Below, piece after piece: positions 25,323-34,329 of a DNA stretch of 64,000 bases. A program made the position numbers and the translations under genes. The stretch is from positions 3,020,501 through 3,084,500 of the forward strand of contig NZ_CP100604.1 in NCBI RefSeq assembly GCF_031202265.1, given 5' to 3'. The stretch comes from Bradyrhizobium sp. Ash2021 (GTDB taxonomy: Bacteria > Pseudomonadota > Alphaproteobacteria > Rhizobiales > Xanthobacteraceae). Each line of letters begins with the position of its first letter. Within the stretch, counting starts at the first letter, position 1. The notes beneath the pieces were generated by a model. It worked only from the letters and a program-made list of their open reading frames with translations, was not told the origin of the DNA and did no database searches.

Positions 25323-26249
25323 TTAACGGGTGATCGACAGTTCGGCCGGCGCGCCGGTCAGCGTGCGCTTCGGCGAGCAGGTGATGATCATGATCGCCAG
25401 GGTCAGGATGTAGGGCGCGGCATTGAACAGATGATAGCCGGAGGTGACGCCGACCGATTGCAGCGCCGGTCCGAGGGCTGCGGCGCCGCCGAAGCCCAGC
25501 GACGCCCACATGCACAGCATCGGGTCCCAGCGCGCGAAGATCACCAGCGCCACCGCGGTGACGCCCTGTCCGGAGGAGAGGCCTTCGTTCCAGCTGCCGG
25601 GATAGAACAGCGACAGGAACGAGCCGCCGATCCCGGCGAGGAAGCCGCCGACCATGGTCGCGCGCAGCCGGATTGCAAGGACGGAATATCCCATCGCGCG
25701 CGCGGCATCCGAACTCTCGCCGGCGGTGCGGATCAGCAGGCCCCAGCGGGTGGTGCGGAAGGCCCAATACAAAACAGGCGCCAGCGCAATGCCGATCAGG
25801 AACAGCACGTTGATCCGCAGCGCGGCGCGAACCTGCGCGATATCGCTCCACCAGCCGAAATCGATCGCGGGCAGCCGCGCCGCGGTCGGTTCGATCAACG
25901 GCTTGCCGAGATAGAATGCGAGGCCAGTGCCGAACAGCATCAGCGCGATGCCGACGGCGATGTCGTTGACTCGTGGCAATGAGCAAATTCCGGCGTGGAG
26001 CGCGCCGAGCAGCGAACCGGTTACGCCGGCGGCGAGCACGCCGAGCCAGGGCGAGCCGGTGAGATAGGAGATGCCATAGGCGCTCATCGCGCCCATCACC
26101 AGCGTGCCCTCGAGGCCGAGATTGATGCGACCCGAGCGCTCGGTGATGCATTCGCCGAGGCTGACGAACAGGAACGGCGTGGAGACGCGGATCGCGCCAC
26201 CGAACACGGCGAGCGGCACCGTCCAGAGTCCGATCGTTCCATCCGCCAT
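25323..26249 (-). CDS. BMP-type ABC importer permease 2, second system
   Basis: A 308-aa permease of the BPD_transp_2 family with about eight to nine spans. Landmarks are [15 protein letters not shown], a [23 protein letters not shown] coupling region and a cytoplasmic C-terminus ([11 protein letters not shown]). It begins one base after the end of permease 1 and is followed 22 bp later by the cysteine hydrolase. Confidence 0.92.
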   Translation of the reverse strand: MADGTIGLWTVPLAVFGGAIRVSTPFLFVSLGECITERSGRINLGLEGTLVMGAMSAYGISYLTGSPWLGVLAAGVTGSLLGALHAGICSLPRVNDIAVGIALMLFGTGLAFYLGKPLIEPTAARLPAIDFGWWSDIAQVRAALRINVLFLIGIALAPVLYWAFRTTRWGLLIRTAGESSDAARAMGYSVLAIRLRATMVGGFLAGIGGSFLSLFYPGSWNEGLSSGQGVTAVALVIFARWDPMLCMWASLGFGGAAALGPALQSVGVTSGYHLFNAAPYILTLAIMIITCSPKRTLTGAPAELSITR

Positions 26250-26250
26250 G

Positions 26251-27360
26251 TCAGGACTTTCCCTTCAGGAAGCCGATGCGTCCGTACAACGCGTCGCTGG
26301 CGAGCACGAAGACGAAGATGATCCCCTGCAGCACCAGCACCGAAGCATCCGGCAGGCCGAGCCGGCGCTGCAACAGGCCGCCGCTGGCGCTGATGCCGCC
26401 AAGCAGGATGGCGACGGGAATGACGGCCAGCGGATTTTGCCGCGCCAGGAAGGCGACGAGGATGCCGGTAAAGCCGTAGCCGGCGGCGAGGTTGGCGTTG
26501 GTGCGGCCCTGGACGGCGGCGACTTCGACCATGCCCGCCAGGCCGGCGCATGCGCCCGCCAGAAAGCAGATGGTCAGGATCAGTTTGCTGACGCCCAACC
26601 CCACGATCTTGGCCGCGCGGATGTTACCGCCCGCCACGCGCGCGGCGAACCCGAACACGGTGTGATAGATCAGGACGTAGGATGCGACGGCGGCGATCAC
26701 GCCGAACACCAGCCCCCAATGCACGTCGGTACCGGGAATGCTGCCGATCATGTTGGCGGCGCCGATCTCGCGCGTCGACGGTTTGTTGAGGCTGGCGGGA
26801 TCGCGCATCATGCCCTCGACCAGATGGTTGAGGATCGCGAGCGCGATGTAGACCAGCAGCAGGCTGGAAATCGTTTCATTGACGCCGCGGTATTGCCGCA
26901 AGCCGCCCGCCAGCATGATCCAGAGACCGCCGCCGATCATGCCGGCGCAAACCATCGCAATCTGCACCAATAGTGGCGGCGCCCATGGCATCGTCAGCGC
27001 GGCGCTGGTGGCGGCGAGCGCGCCGATCAGGAGCGCGCCTTCGCCGCCGATGATCACCATGCCCAGTTGTGCCGGCAGCGCCGTGCACAGCGCGGTCAGG
27101 ATCAGAGGAGCGGCGCGGGTCAAGGTGTTCTGCCAGGAGAACCAGGTCCCGAACGCGCCTTGGTACATGTAGAAATAGAGGTCGAGCGGGCTCTTGCCGA
27201 ACACCGCCACGAATATCCCGAACACGCCGAGCGCGCCAAGCAGCGCCGCGCCCGGAATCAGGATGTATTCGATGGTCATGCCGTAGCGTTGGAGGAAGCC
27301 GGAATCGGCGGCCGGAGCTATTCCGGCCGCCTCCGCTGGATCCGCCGTGTCTGTTGTCAC
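26251..27360 (-). CDS. BMP-type ABC importer permease 1, second system
   Basis: A 369-aa permease with an N-terminal cytoplasmic stretch of about 28 residues followed by about nine membrane spans. Features are MVIIGGEGALLIGA, YRGVNETISSLLL, the coupling segment RVAGGNIRAAKIVG and GYGFTGILVAFLARQNPL. It starts with GTG at 27360, overlapping the TGA of the binding-protein gene (GTGA), so translation is coupled. Confidence 0.92.
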   Translation of the reverse strand: MTTDTADPAEAAGIAPAADSGFLQRYGMTIEYILIPGAALLGALGVFGIFVAVFGKSPLDLYFYMYQGAFGTWFSWQNTLTRAAPLILTALCTALPAQLGMVIIGGEGALLIGALAATSAALTMPWAPPLLVQIAMVCAGMIGGGLWIMLAGGLRQYRGVNETISSLLLVYIALAILNHLVEGMMRDPASLNKPSTREIGAANMIGSIPGTDVHWGLVFGVIAAVASYVLIYHTVFGFAARVAGGNIRAAKIVGLGVSKLILTICFLAGACAGLAGMVEVAAVQGRTNANLAAGYGFTGILVAFLARQNPLAVIPVAILLGGISASGGLLQRRLGLPDASVLVLQGIIFVFVLASDALYGRIGFLKGKS

Positions 27361-28466
27361 GAAGTCGCTCCGATCACGCCCTCGACCAGGTAATCCATCT
27401 TCTCGAGTTCAGGATCCTTCTGGCCGCGATCGGTGCCCGCGGTGATCACGGCCTTGCCCTTGTTGTCCATGATCGGGCCCTTGAAGATGGTGTAGGTGCC
27501 GGCCATGAGCTGGGCCTTGATGTCGTCGGCGTGCTTGCGGGCTTCCGCCGAGACCGCCTCGCCGTAGGGCGAGCATTTGACGATCTCTTCCTTCAGGCCG
27601 CCGCGATAGAAGTTCGGGATGGCCTCGCCGGCGGCGATCATCTTGACGAATTTCGGATACAGCGCTTCCCAGTTCCACTCGGCGCCGGTGAGATAGGATT
27701 TTGGCGCCAGCGGCGACTGGTTGACGTGATAGCCGCAGACCATGGCGCCGCGGCGCGCGGCGTTCTCGACCATGGTCTTCGGACCGTCGACATGACAGGT
27801 CAGGACATCGACGCCCTGGTCGATCAGGCTGTTGGTGGCCTCGGCTTCCTTGACCGGCATCGACCAGTCCCCCGTGAAGATCACCTGCGTGGTGGCCTTG
27901 GGGTTTGCAAGTTTCGCGCCGAGCGTGAACGCGTTGATGTTGCGCAGCACCTGCGGGATCGGCTTCGCCGCGACAAAGCCGAGCTTGCCGCTCTTGGTGG
28001 AGTAGCCGGCAACGATCCCGGAAATATACTGGGCCTCGTCGATATAACCGAAATAGCTGCCGGCATTCTTGGGATCCTTGTCGCTCCACAACCCGCCGCA
28101 ATGTTCGAAATGGAGTTTTGGAAACTTGTTGGCCATCTTGATCATGTGCGGATTGTAGTATCCGAACGATGTCGGGAAGAGCAGGGAGGCGCCGTCGAGA
28201 TTGATCATCGACTCGATGGTCTTTTCGACCGCGTCGGTCTCGGGGACCTTTTCTTCCTCGACCACCTTGAGGCCGGGCATTTTTTTCAGCGCCGCCGCAC
28301 CCTGCGCGTGGGCCTGATTGTAGCCGTAGTCGTCGCGCGACCCGACATAGATGAAGCCGATCGTGGTATCGGCCGCCGCAGCCGGGCGTGCGCCGAAAGC
28401 CGTGCCCAGCGTCAGCGCCGCACTTCCCTGCAACAAATGCCGTCGTGAAATCCTGCTGAAATCCAT
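27357..28466 (-). CDS. BMP-family ABC transporter substrate-binding protein, second system
   Basis: A 369-aa binding protein with a Tat-like signal (SRISRRHLLQG, then hydrophobic core ending AAAADT). The mature part shows the BMP pattern: TIGFIYVGSRDDYGYNQAHA, FPTSFGYYNPH, LHFEHCGG and VDVLTCHVDGP. The ligand could be a purine, ureide or urea derivative; the embedded biuret-hydrolase-like gene favours a small amide. The ATG at 28466 is preceded by AGGGAG and is first in the operon. A sigma-54 site lies 77-92 bp upstream, which excludes the longer frame to 28577. Confidence 0.92.
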   Translation of the reverse strand: MDFSRISRRHLLQGSAALTLGTAFGARPAAAADTTIGFIYVGSRDDYGYNQAHAQGAAALKKMPGLKVVEEEKVPETDAVEKTIESMINLDGASLLFPTSFGYYNPHMIKMANKFPKLHFEHCGGLWSDKDPKNAGSYFGYIDEAQYISGIVAGYSTKSGKLGFVAAKPIPQVLRNINAFTLGAKLANPKATTQVIFTGDWSMPVKEAEATNSLIDQGVDVLTCHVDGPKTMVENAARRGAMVCGYHVNQSPLAPKSYLTGAEWNWEALYPKFVKMIAAGEAIPNFYRGGLKEEIVKCSPYGEAVSAEARKHADDIKAQLMAGTYTIFKGPIMDNKGKAVITAGTDRGQKDPELEKMDYLVEGVIGATS

Positions 28467-28891
28467 GTGCCTGCTCCCTCTCGGCGGATGACCCGCCACC
28501 AATTTCGCAGCCGCGCCGACACGGCGGAGCTTAAGGGGACGTCGCAAGCTTCGTGCCAGAGCACTTTTGATGAGCATATTTAAGTAACTATTTGAAATAA
28601 CAACTTTATGTATAGCTAGTCGCCGCCGTTCAAAGTTTGTGCAGGAGCCTGCTGGCTTAATTTATAGGCATCAATTTATCATTGTATGCAAGGAGGTTAA
28701 GCAGTTCTTGGCTCCGGCCGGGGCTCCGGATGCGTGCACTAAGGCGGGGATTGGTCATTTGTCGGCTGCCCAAGCGGATCGGGGCTGCTACCAGTGAAAA
28801 CGTCCGGGCGATGGTTGCATCTCCTCCGCTGGCATTGAACTTGTATCGATCAAGAAAGCGCGGATCGGCAGCGGCGCTGCACTGGAAAAGC
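28467..28891. other. Divergent regulatory region between second BMP importer and allantoate amidohydrolase
   Basis: 425 bp without a gene. It holds the minus-strand sigma-54 site at 28543-28558 and a conspicuously AT-rich block at 28562-28690, unusual in this GC-rich sequence and therefore likely a promoter/activator region. The 28682-28891 frame upstream of allC is open but has no family resemblance. No confident NtrC dyad was found. Confidence 0.6.
28543..28558 (-). promoter_or_regulatory. Sigma-54 (-24/-12) promoter for the second BMP importer operon
   Basis: On the minus strand: TGGCAC, GAAGC, TTGCG. All invariant positions of the RpoN consensus match (GG at -24, GC at -12, correct spacing). 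The predicted start near 28532 leaves a 66-nt leader before the binding-protein ATG. The AT-rich stretch at 28562-28690 lies just upstream and could hold activator sites and the allC promoter. Confidence 0.8.
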
Positions 28892-30163
28892 ATGAGCAAG
28901 ACAGAGGCGGCAGCTGCCGGGACGGGACGATCATCGCTTGGTGGCGAAATCGTCGAGCGGATCAATCAGCTCGGGGCCATTTCAGAGACGCCGGAACATC
29001 TGGCGCGGATATTCCTGACGCCCGAGCATCGCACGGCCGCCGATCTGATCCTGTCCTGGATGCGCGGCGCGGGCATGAGCGCGCATCTCGACGCGATCGG
29101 GAATGTCTGCGGCCGCTATGAAGGCGAGCGGCCGGGCCTGCCGTGCCTGATGCTGGGCTCGCATTACGACACCGTGCGCGATGCCGGCAAATGGGACGGG
29201 CCGCTCGGATTGATCACGGCGATCTCCTGCGTCGCCGATCTGTACAAGAGAGAGCGGCGGCTGCCGTTCGCGATCGAGGTCGTGGGCTTTGCCGACGAGG
29301 AGGGGGTGCGGTTCGCCTCGACGCTGCTCGGCAGCCGGGCCGTCGCCGGAACGTTCGTCGAGAGCGTGCTCAACAGCCGCGACCATGCCGGCATCTCGAT
29401 GCGCGAGGCGATGGTGCAGTTCGGCCTCGACCCCGACCATATCGGCGCCGCCGCCCGCGCGCGCCGCGAACTGCATGCCTATGTCGAACTGCACATCGAG
29501 CAGGGACCGGTGCTGGAGCAGCACGACCTGCCGGTCGGCGTGGTCACCGCCATCGCCGGCGCGACGCGGCTGGCGGCGCACCTGACCGGCATGGCCGGAC
29601 ATGCCGGCACCGTGCCGATGGCGCTGCGGCGCGACGCGCTGGCGGGAGCATCCGAGTGCATCGTCGCGATCGAGGGGTTTTGCAAGACCGACGAGGATGG
29701 GCTCGTCGGCACCGTCGGCTATATCGACGCCATGCCCGGCGCGACCAACGTGATTCCGGGCCGGGTCAATTTTACCATCGACATCCGCGCCCCGACCGAT
29801 GCGCACCGCAAACTGGCGGTGGCCGACATCGTCCGCCGGATCGAAGCGATCGCCAAACGCCGCAATCTCGCGCTGCAGGTCGACGTCACCCACGAGAACC
29901 GCACCGTGCCGTGCGCGCCGTGGCTGAAGGGGCAGGTCGCCGAAGCCGTCGCCGCCGAAGGCTATCCCGTGTTCGAACTGCCGAGCGGGGCAGGGCATGA
30001 CGGCATGGCGATGATCGATATCGCCGACGTCGCCATGATCTTCGTCCGCTGCCGCGGCGGAATCAGCCATCATCCCGACGAGCACGTCGAACCCGCCGAC
30101 GCCGACGCCGGTGCGCGGGTGCTGCTACGGCTGATCGAGAATTTCCGGCCGCGGGAGGTGTAA
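28892..30163 (+). CDS. allC: Allantoate amidohydrolase (M20-family, AllC/hydantoinase-carbamoylase type)
   Basis: A 423-aa dinuclear-metal amidohydrolase of the M20 fold. Metal-site motifs are GSHYDTV, KWDGPLG, FADEEGVRF (catalytic Glu-Glu) and the dimer-lid region with HIEQGPVLE; the C-terminal GISHHPDEHV carries the last metal His. AllC converts allantoate to ureidoglycine/ureidoglycolate with release of CO2 and ammonia, the step after allantoinase PuuE. N-carbamoyl-amino-acid hydrolase is the main alternative, but the neighbourhood supports allantoate. The ATG at 28892 begins the conserved region. Confidence 0.88.
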   Translation: MSKTEAAAAGTGRSSLGGEIVERINQLGAISETPEHLARIFLTPEHRTAADLILSWMRGAGMSAHLDAIGNVCGRYEGERPGLPCLMLGSHYDTVRDAGKWDGPLGLITAISCVADLYKRERRLPFAIEVVGFADEEGVRFASTLLGSRAVAGTFVESVLNSRDHAGISMREAMVQFGLDPDHIGAAARARRELHAYVELHIEQGPVLEQHDLPVGVVTAIAGATRLAAHLTGMAGHAGTVPMALRRDALAGASECIVAIEGFCKTDEDGLVGTVGYIDAMPGATNVIPGRVNFTIDIRAPTDAHRKLAVADIVRRIEAIAKRRNLALQVDVTHENRTVPCAPWLKGQVAEAVAAEGYPVFELPSGAGHDGMAMIDIADVAMIFVRCRGGISHHPDEHVEPADADAGARVLLRLIENFRPREV

Positions 30164-30168
30164 ATACA

Positions 30169-30302
30169 CGTCGTCCCGGCCTTGAGTCGGGACCCATACG
30201 CCGTGGCCTATCGGTGAGGATGCTGTCGTCAAACACCTTCTTCAACAACTACCGCCGCGGCGTATGGGTCCCGGCGTTCGCCAGGCGTTCGCCGGGACGA
30301 CG
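30169..30302. repeat. Palindromic interspersed repeat, family C
   Basis: Outer arms CGTCGTCCCGGC and GCCGGGACGACG, with an inner pair GGGACCCATACGCCG / CGGCGTATGGGTCCC separated by about 60 nt. It immediately follows the allC stop. This resembles another abundant Bradyrhizobium-type palindromic element; only one copy is in this window. Confidence 0.8.
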
Positions 30303-30393
30303 TATTGAGAGTCCAGCAAGCAGAGAGACGAATCATGGCTGTTTGAGTACTAACTGACAGCACTTGACACACGAACATAATTCATCGGGGCAT

Positions 30394-31764
30394 ATGAACA
30401 GCGATATTTCATTTCCATCTCATCGCGAATACCGGTTTTACCAGGGGCTCGTTGCCACCTGTGTCGCCAATTCCATTCAGGCGGTGAATTTTCTCGGTGA
30501 TCGATTCCTGAGGAAGACCCATGGCCTGTCGTCGGCCATCGATGAGCTGTACCGGCACGCGATGAACTCTGCGTTTTCCGCAACCGAGTCGTTTCTCGTC
30601 ACGGGGGCACCGCACGCAACCGCCTACTATCCGCGGGACTTCGCCTGGTTCTATCCCGATGTTCTCGATCCCGAGACCATCATGGATTCCGAGGACGCCG
30701 TCCGGCGGGTTCGCTTGCTCGAAAAAAGTGTCCGGCTGATGCTGGAGGCCGTTCGCGCCGATGTCGTCACCACGACTCTCATCCCGGCGGGACGCGATCG
30801 GTATCTTGGCGTCAATTATTTCTCGCGGCCTTCGGATACGCTGTTGGGCATCCTGGCAGGTCTGGAACAGATTGTCGGCGCGGACCAAAGGCCGTCTTCC
30901 TATCTGGTGATGTCACAGGGCGCGCATGCCGGCCGCTTGCTGCTTGCTGAGTATCGTGAGGATGTGAAAAGGGCGATACTGCAACTCGCGAAATCGCTGG
31001 AGTCGTTCGACGATGGCGGCGCCAAATATTTGCTTTGTGACGTGACCGCGCCTCGTTCCGCGGCAACCGACACCCGCGCCGAACGCAGGCGGTTCGTCAC
31101 CAACGCCTGTGTCCACACGACATTCCTGCGCGGCATACAACTCGGGGTGATTGACCAGGCCGAGCTGGAACGAGAGCTCGGGCGCGAGTTGTCACGATAC
31201 AAGAAGGAGCTTCTCCTTCTGTTCGGCAAGCATGGCTATATCAGGCATGCGCTGCAGTCCCCCAGCGTACCGCCCGCGTCTGCCATCGCCCTGGATTTCG
31301 TCAATGTGCACCGGGGATTTTGGGATTTGAGCGACGCTGGCGAGCGCGCGTTATTCGCAGCCACGACCGATCTGGTCCTCGCTGAACCCCGGTTTCGTAT
31401 ACCAAGTACGTCTCACTTCCTGGTATCCGTGGATAACCCGCAGAACAAGATGATCCACAGAATTGCAGCTCCAGCCTACCAGGGACGTTCCTCCTGGCCG
31501 ACGTTCAATGTCGAATTCGCCGATCGCATGCTGGACTACGATGATTTCGCGGGAGTCGATACGTACCGGTCTCATGCCCGGGAGATATTGAACGACATTC
31601 GAACCGCTACCGAGACACATGGCGGATATCAGGAACTGCTGTCCGAAAAAGGTCTCAAATACCGGACATGGGCCTATCGGGGAGCGGTTGCGCACTCCTG
31701 GTTTCCTCGTTTCCTTTCGGTCTGGCGAAGGGCATTCGGAAGCCCGCTGCTCAAATGGAACTAG
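30394..31764 (+). CDS. Unrecognised 456-aa protein, possible six-hairpin (alpha/alpha) glycosidase-like fold
   Basis: I do not recognise this family. No signal peptide or membrane span is evident, so it is probably cytosolic. The sequence is largely helical. The block AYYPRDFAWFYPDVLD (about residues 77-92) and the late GGYQELLSEKGLKYRTW resemble motif positions in six-hairpin glycosidases (trehalase/debranching types), but the similarity is slight and no catalytic acid pair can be assigned. Codon use looks less GC-biased than neighbours and it is flanked by a palindromic repeat and a 384-bp gap, suggesting acquired DNA. The ATG at 30394 is chosen; a TTG at 30364 is also possible. Confidence 0.6.
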   Translation: MNSDISFPSHREYRFYQGLVATCVANSIQAVNFLGDRFLRKTHGLSSAIDELYRHAMNSAFSATESFLVTGAPHATAYYPRDFAWFYPDVLDPETIMDSEDAVRRVRLLEKSVRLMLEAVRADVVTTTLIPAGRDRYLGVNYFSRPSDTLLGILAGLEQIVGADQRPSSYLVMSQGAHAGRLLLAEYREDVKRAILQLAKSLESFDDGGAKYLLCDVTAPRSAATDTRAERRRFVTNACVHTTFLRGIQLGVIDQAELERELGRELSRYKKELLLLFGKHGYIRHALQSPSVPPASAIALDFVNVHRGFWDLSDAGERALFAATTDLVLAEPRFRIPSTSHFLVSVDNPQNKMIHRIAAPAYQGRSSWPTFNVEFADRMLDYDDFAGVDTYRSHAREILNDIRTATETHGGYQELLSEKGLKYRTWAYRGAVAHSWFPRFLSVWRRAFGSPLLKWN

Positions 31765-32148
31765 GGATTTATCCAATCGATTCCTGCATTGCAGGCGCCA
31801 TTGCGCATCGTTTTGAAAGCGCGGGATTGCGAATCTGCGTTTGCACGGGCCACGTCATGGCGAGCAGGGCACGTCCGCCGGAGCTCGGCTGAGAAGGCGG
31901 AAGCGACGAATTCTGAAGCGCTGAGTCCGAAATCTCGGGTTCTACCCGCAAAGCGTTGAGCGAAAACCATAAACCCCGAGCGGTCGAGCGGCGCTTTGGC
32001 GGGCGACCTCTGCCCGCTGTCATGATCCTTTAACGGAACTGACATGTTGCCGCAGCACATCTGACAACTGCGCCCTTTAACGTTCGCCTGGGCACTTGCT
32101 GCCTGCCGAACCATTTTCCCCCGCATTCATAACAAAAGAGGGCGCGTC
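31765..32148. other. Intergenic region upstream of the phosphoesterase gene
   Basis: 384 bp without a gene. The 3' part holds the tandem Pho-box-like repeats at 32017-32067; the rest contains no open frame with a ribosome site or family resemblance and no terminator hairpin that I can support for the preceding gene. Confidence 0.6.
32017..32067 (+). promoter_or_regulatory. Tandem Pho-box-like repeats (candidate PhoB-binding region)
   Basis: Seven-base units recur at exact 11-bp period: CTGTCAT (32017), CTTTAAC (32028), CTGACAT (32039), CCGCAGC (32050, poor) and CTGACAA (32061). The PhoB consensus is CTGTCAT, 4 nt, CTGTCAT; the first unit is perfect and the third has one mismatch. They end 82 bp before the phosphoesterase ATG, a normal activator distance. 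Periodicity was seen directly; PhoB control is inferred. Confidence 0.55.
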
Positions 32149-34230
32149 ATGCTTCCTAAACTGACTAGACGTCTACGCGATCGTACTGTCGTCACCGCAG
32201 CGATCCTGTCGCTGATGGGACATGACGTCTACGCGATGGACAACAACGCCTTCGGAGACAACAGCAACGGCCGCCGGACCGAAAGCCCGATCAAGCACGT
32301 GATCGTCATCATGGGAGAAAACCGGACTTTCGACCATGTGTTCGCGACTTACAAGCCGGGCCACGGTGAACGCGTCGACAATCTTCTGTCCAAGGGAATT
32401 ATCAACGAGGACGGCTCGCCCGGCCCGAATTACGCCAAGGCGGCGCAATTCTCGGCGGTCGTCAACAACACCTTCTCGAACAGCCCGGGTCAAAAGACCC
32501 CCTACAACAACTCGACCAATAAGCTTCAGGCGCCCGGAACCTCGTACGCGCCGCAGCAGTGCTATACCACCGTGGAACAGGCTGCCCTCAACGGTCCGGG
32601 TTGCCTCTCCACGCTGTCGGAAGCCGCCCGCGGCGATTACGGCCTGCGTCCGCAGGATTTACCGTTGCTCACGACCGGTGCGACCGGCATCGCCGGCAAT
32701 TCGCCCGATACCCGCATCCTGAGCTCCAGCAACCTGCCGAACGGCCCCTATCCTTTGGTGACGGTGGTGCCGGGCGAAGCCACCCAGAGCCTTTATGCGA
32801 CCTACGGCGGCAGCCCGGTGCATCGCTTCTACCAGATGTGGCAACAGCTTGACTGCGATGTCAGCAAGTCCACCGGGCACAATCCGAGCGGATGTCAGGC
32901 CGATCTGTTCCCCTGGGTCGAGCAGACCGTCTCTTCCGGCAGCAACGGCAATCCGACGCCGCATCCGCTCAACGAAGGCAATATCGCGATGGGCTTTTAC
33001 AACGTCGCCAAGGGCGACGCGCCCTATCTGACCGAACTCGCCCGCACGTACACGCTCAACGACAACTATCACCAGCCGGTGATGGGCGGCACCTTCGCCA
33101 ACCAGATGATGTTTGGCTATGCCGACGCGCTGTATTACGCGGACGCCAAGGGCGGTCCCGCCACCCCCAACCACGTTCTGGTTCCGGGTTCGAACCCGCC
33201 GGTTTTTGTCGATGAGGTCGAGAACCCCAATCCGGCGCCGGGCACCAACAATTGGTACAGCAATGACGGCTATGGCGGCGGCAGCTACACCAATTGCTCC
33301 GACTTCACGCAGCCGGGCGTCGCCCCGATCGTCAACTATCTGACGGCGATCCACGTGCCGCCGAACTGCGCGCCGCACGCTTATTACCTGCTCAACAACT
33401 ACGTCCCCGCGTTCATCGGCAGCGGCGCCCAGGATCCGATCAATAACGGCCCGTTCACGCTGCCGCCGGTGATCAAACAGCAACACATCGGCGATGTGCT
33501 GAGCCAGGCCCACGTATCGTGGGCGTATTTCGGCGAGCGCTGGAACGACTTCAAGACCGCGCCCGGCGAAGGCACGAACTTCGGCGCGCTCGACCCGATC
33601 GCCTATCTGTATTGCAACATCTGCAATCCGTTCCTCTATTCCGCCTCCGTCATGAACAACCCGGCGGCGATCAATGCGCACATGAAGGATACGCTCGATC
33701 TTTATGACGCCATCGCCAAAGGCAATCTGCCGGCCGTGTCGTACGTGAAGCCGAGCACCTTCAACGACGGCCATCCTTCGTCGTCCCGGCTCGATCTGTT
33801 CGAATCCTTCGCCAAGCGGATCATCGAACAGGTCAAGGCCAACGATGAACTGTGGGAGTCCACGGCCATCCTGGTCACCACCGACGAGGGCGGCGGCTAT
33901 TACGACTCCGGTTACGTCCAGCCGGTCGACTATTTCGGCGACGGCACGCGCATTCCGATGATCGTGGTGTCGAAATATTCGCAAGGCGGGCACATGTCGC
34001 ACGAATATTCCGATCATGCCTCGGTCATCAAATTCATCGAACGCAACTGGCATCTGCCCAAGCTCTCGACCCGGAGCCGCGACAATCTGCCGAACCCGCA
34101 GACCTCGGACGACAATCCCTATGTGCCGCAAAACCGGCCGGCGATCGGCGATCTCTTCGGCAATTTCGCCTTCGCGGATCATGGGGGCGGGGATCACGAC
34201 CAGCACGGCGACGACCACGGCGATCATTGA
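32149..34230 (+). CDS. Secreted phosphoesterase (phospholipase C/acid phosphatase family, PF04185-like)
   Basis: A 693-aa exported alkaline-phosphatase-superfamily phosphoesterase. A signal peptide covers about residues 1-29 (ending VYAMD). The first metal-site motif is IKHVIVIMGENRTFDHVF (about 48-65), with the ENR(S/T)FDH signature of bacterial phospholipase C and AcpA. Other parts are NDNYHQPVMGGT, VTTDEGGGYYD and a late SHEYSDHASVIKFIE, where Asp/His metal ligands are expected. The C-terminus is a His/Asp-rich tail that may bind metal. It likely hydrolyses phospholipid head groups or phosphate esters in the periplasm. Pho-box-like repeats upstream suggest phosphate-starvation control. Confidence 0.9.
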   Translation: MLPKLTRRLRDRTVVTAAILSLMGHDVYAMDNNAFGDNSNGRRTESPIKHVIVIMGENRTFDHVFATYKPGHGERVDNLLSKGIINEDGSPGPNYAKAAQFSAVVNNTFSNSPGQKTPYNNSTNKLQAPGTSYAPQQCYTTVEQAALNGPGCLSTLSEAARGDYGLRPQDLPLLTTGATGIAGNSPDTRILSSSNLPNGPYPLVTVVPGEATQSLYATYGGSPVHRFYQMWQQLDCDVSKSTGHNPSGCQADLFPWVEQTVSSGSNGNPTPHPLNEGNIAMGFYNVAKGDAPYLTELARTYTLNDNYHQPVMGGTFANQMMFGYADALYYADAKGGPATPNHVLVPGSNPPVFVDEVENPNPAPGTNNWYSNDGYGGGSYTNCSDFTQPGVAPIVNYLTAIHVPPNCAPHAYYLLNNYVPAFIGSGAQDPINNGPFTLPPVIKQQHIGDVLSQAHVSWAYFGERWNDFKTAPGEGTNFGALDPIAYLYCNICNPFLYSASVMNNPAAINAHMKDTLDLYDAIAKGNLPAVSYVKPSTFNDGHPSSSRLDLFESFAKRIIEQVKANDELWESTAILVTTDEGGGYYDSGYVQPVDYFGDGTRIPMIVVSKYSQGGHMSHEYSDHASVIKFIERNWHLPKLSTRSRDNLPNPQTSDDNPYVPQNRPAIGDLFGNFAFADHGGGDHDQHGDDHGDH

Positions 34231-34236
34231 TCGACA

Positions 34237-34264
34237 AAGGCCGTTCCCGCCAGGGAACGGCCTT
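34237..34264 (+). terminator. Hairpin after phosphoesterase gene (terminator or attenuator)
   Basis: A perfect 12-bp stem (34237-34248 with 34253-34264) and a 4-nt loop, 6 bp after the stop. No T-run follows, so it may stabilise the mRNA end or attenuate read-through into the sulfotransferase gene rather than terminate fully. Confidence 0.65.
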
Positions 34265-34329
34265 ATCGCCATTTCACACGCGTATCGAGGGCCGGATCAC
34301 CATCCGGCCTTCGTCATGGAGCTGTCCCC

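Noticed and set aside
32659..34272. Long antisense open frame opposite the phosphoesterase gene
   Set aside because: Same GC-bias artefact; no ribosome site, motif or domain.
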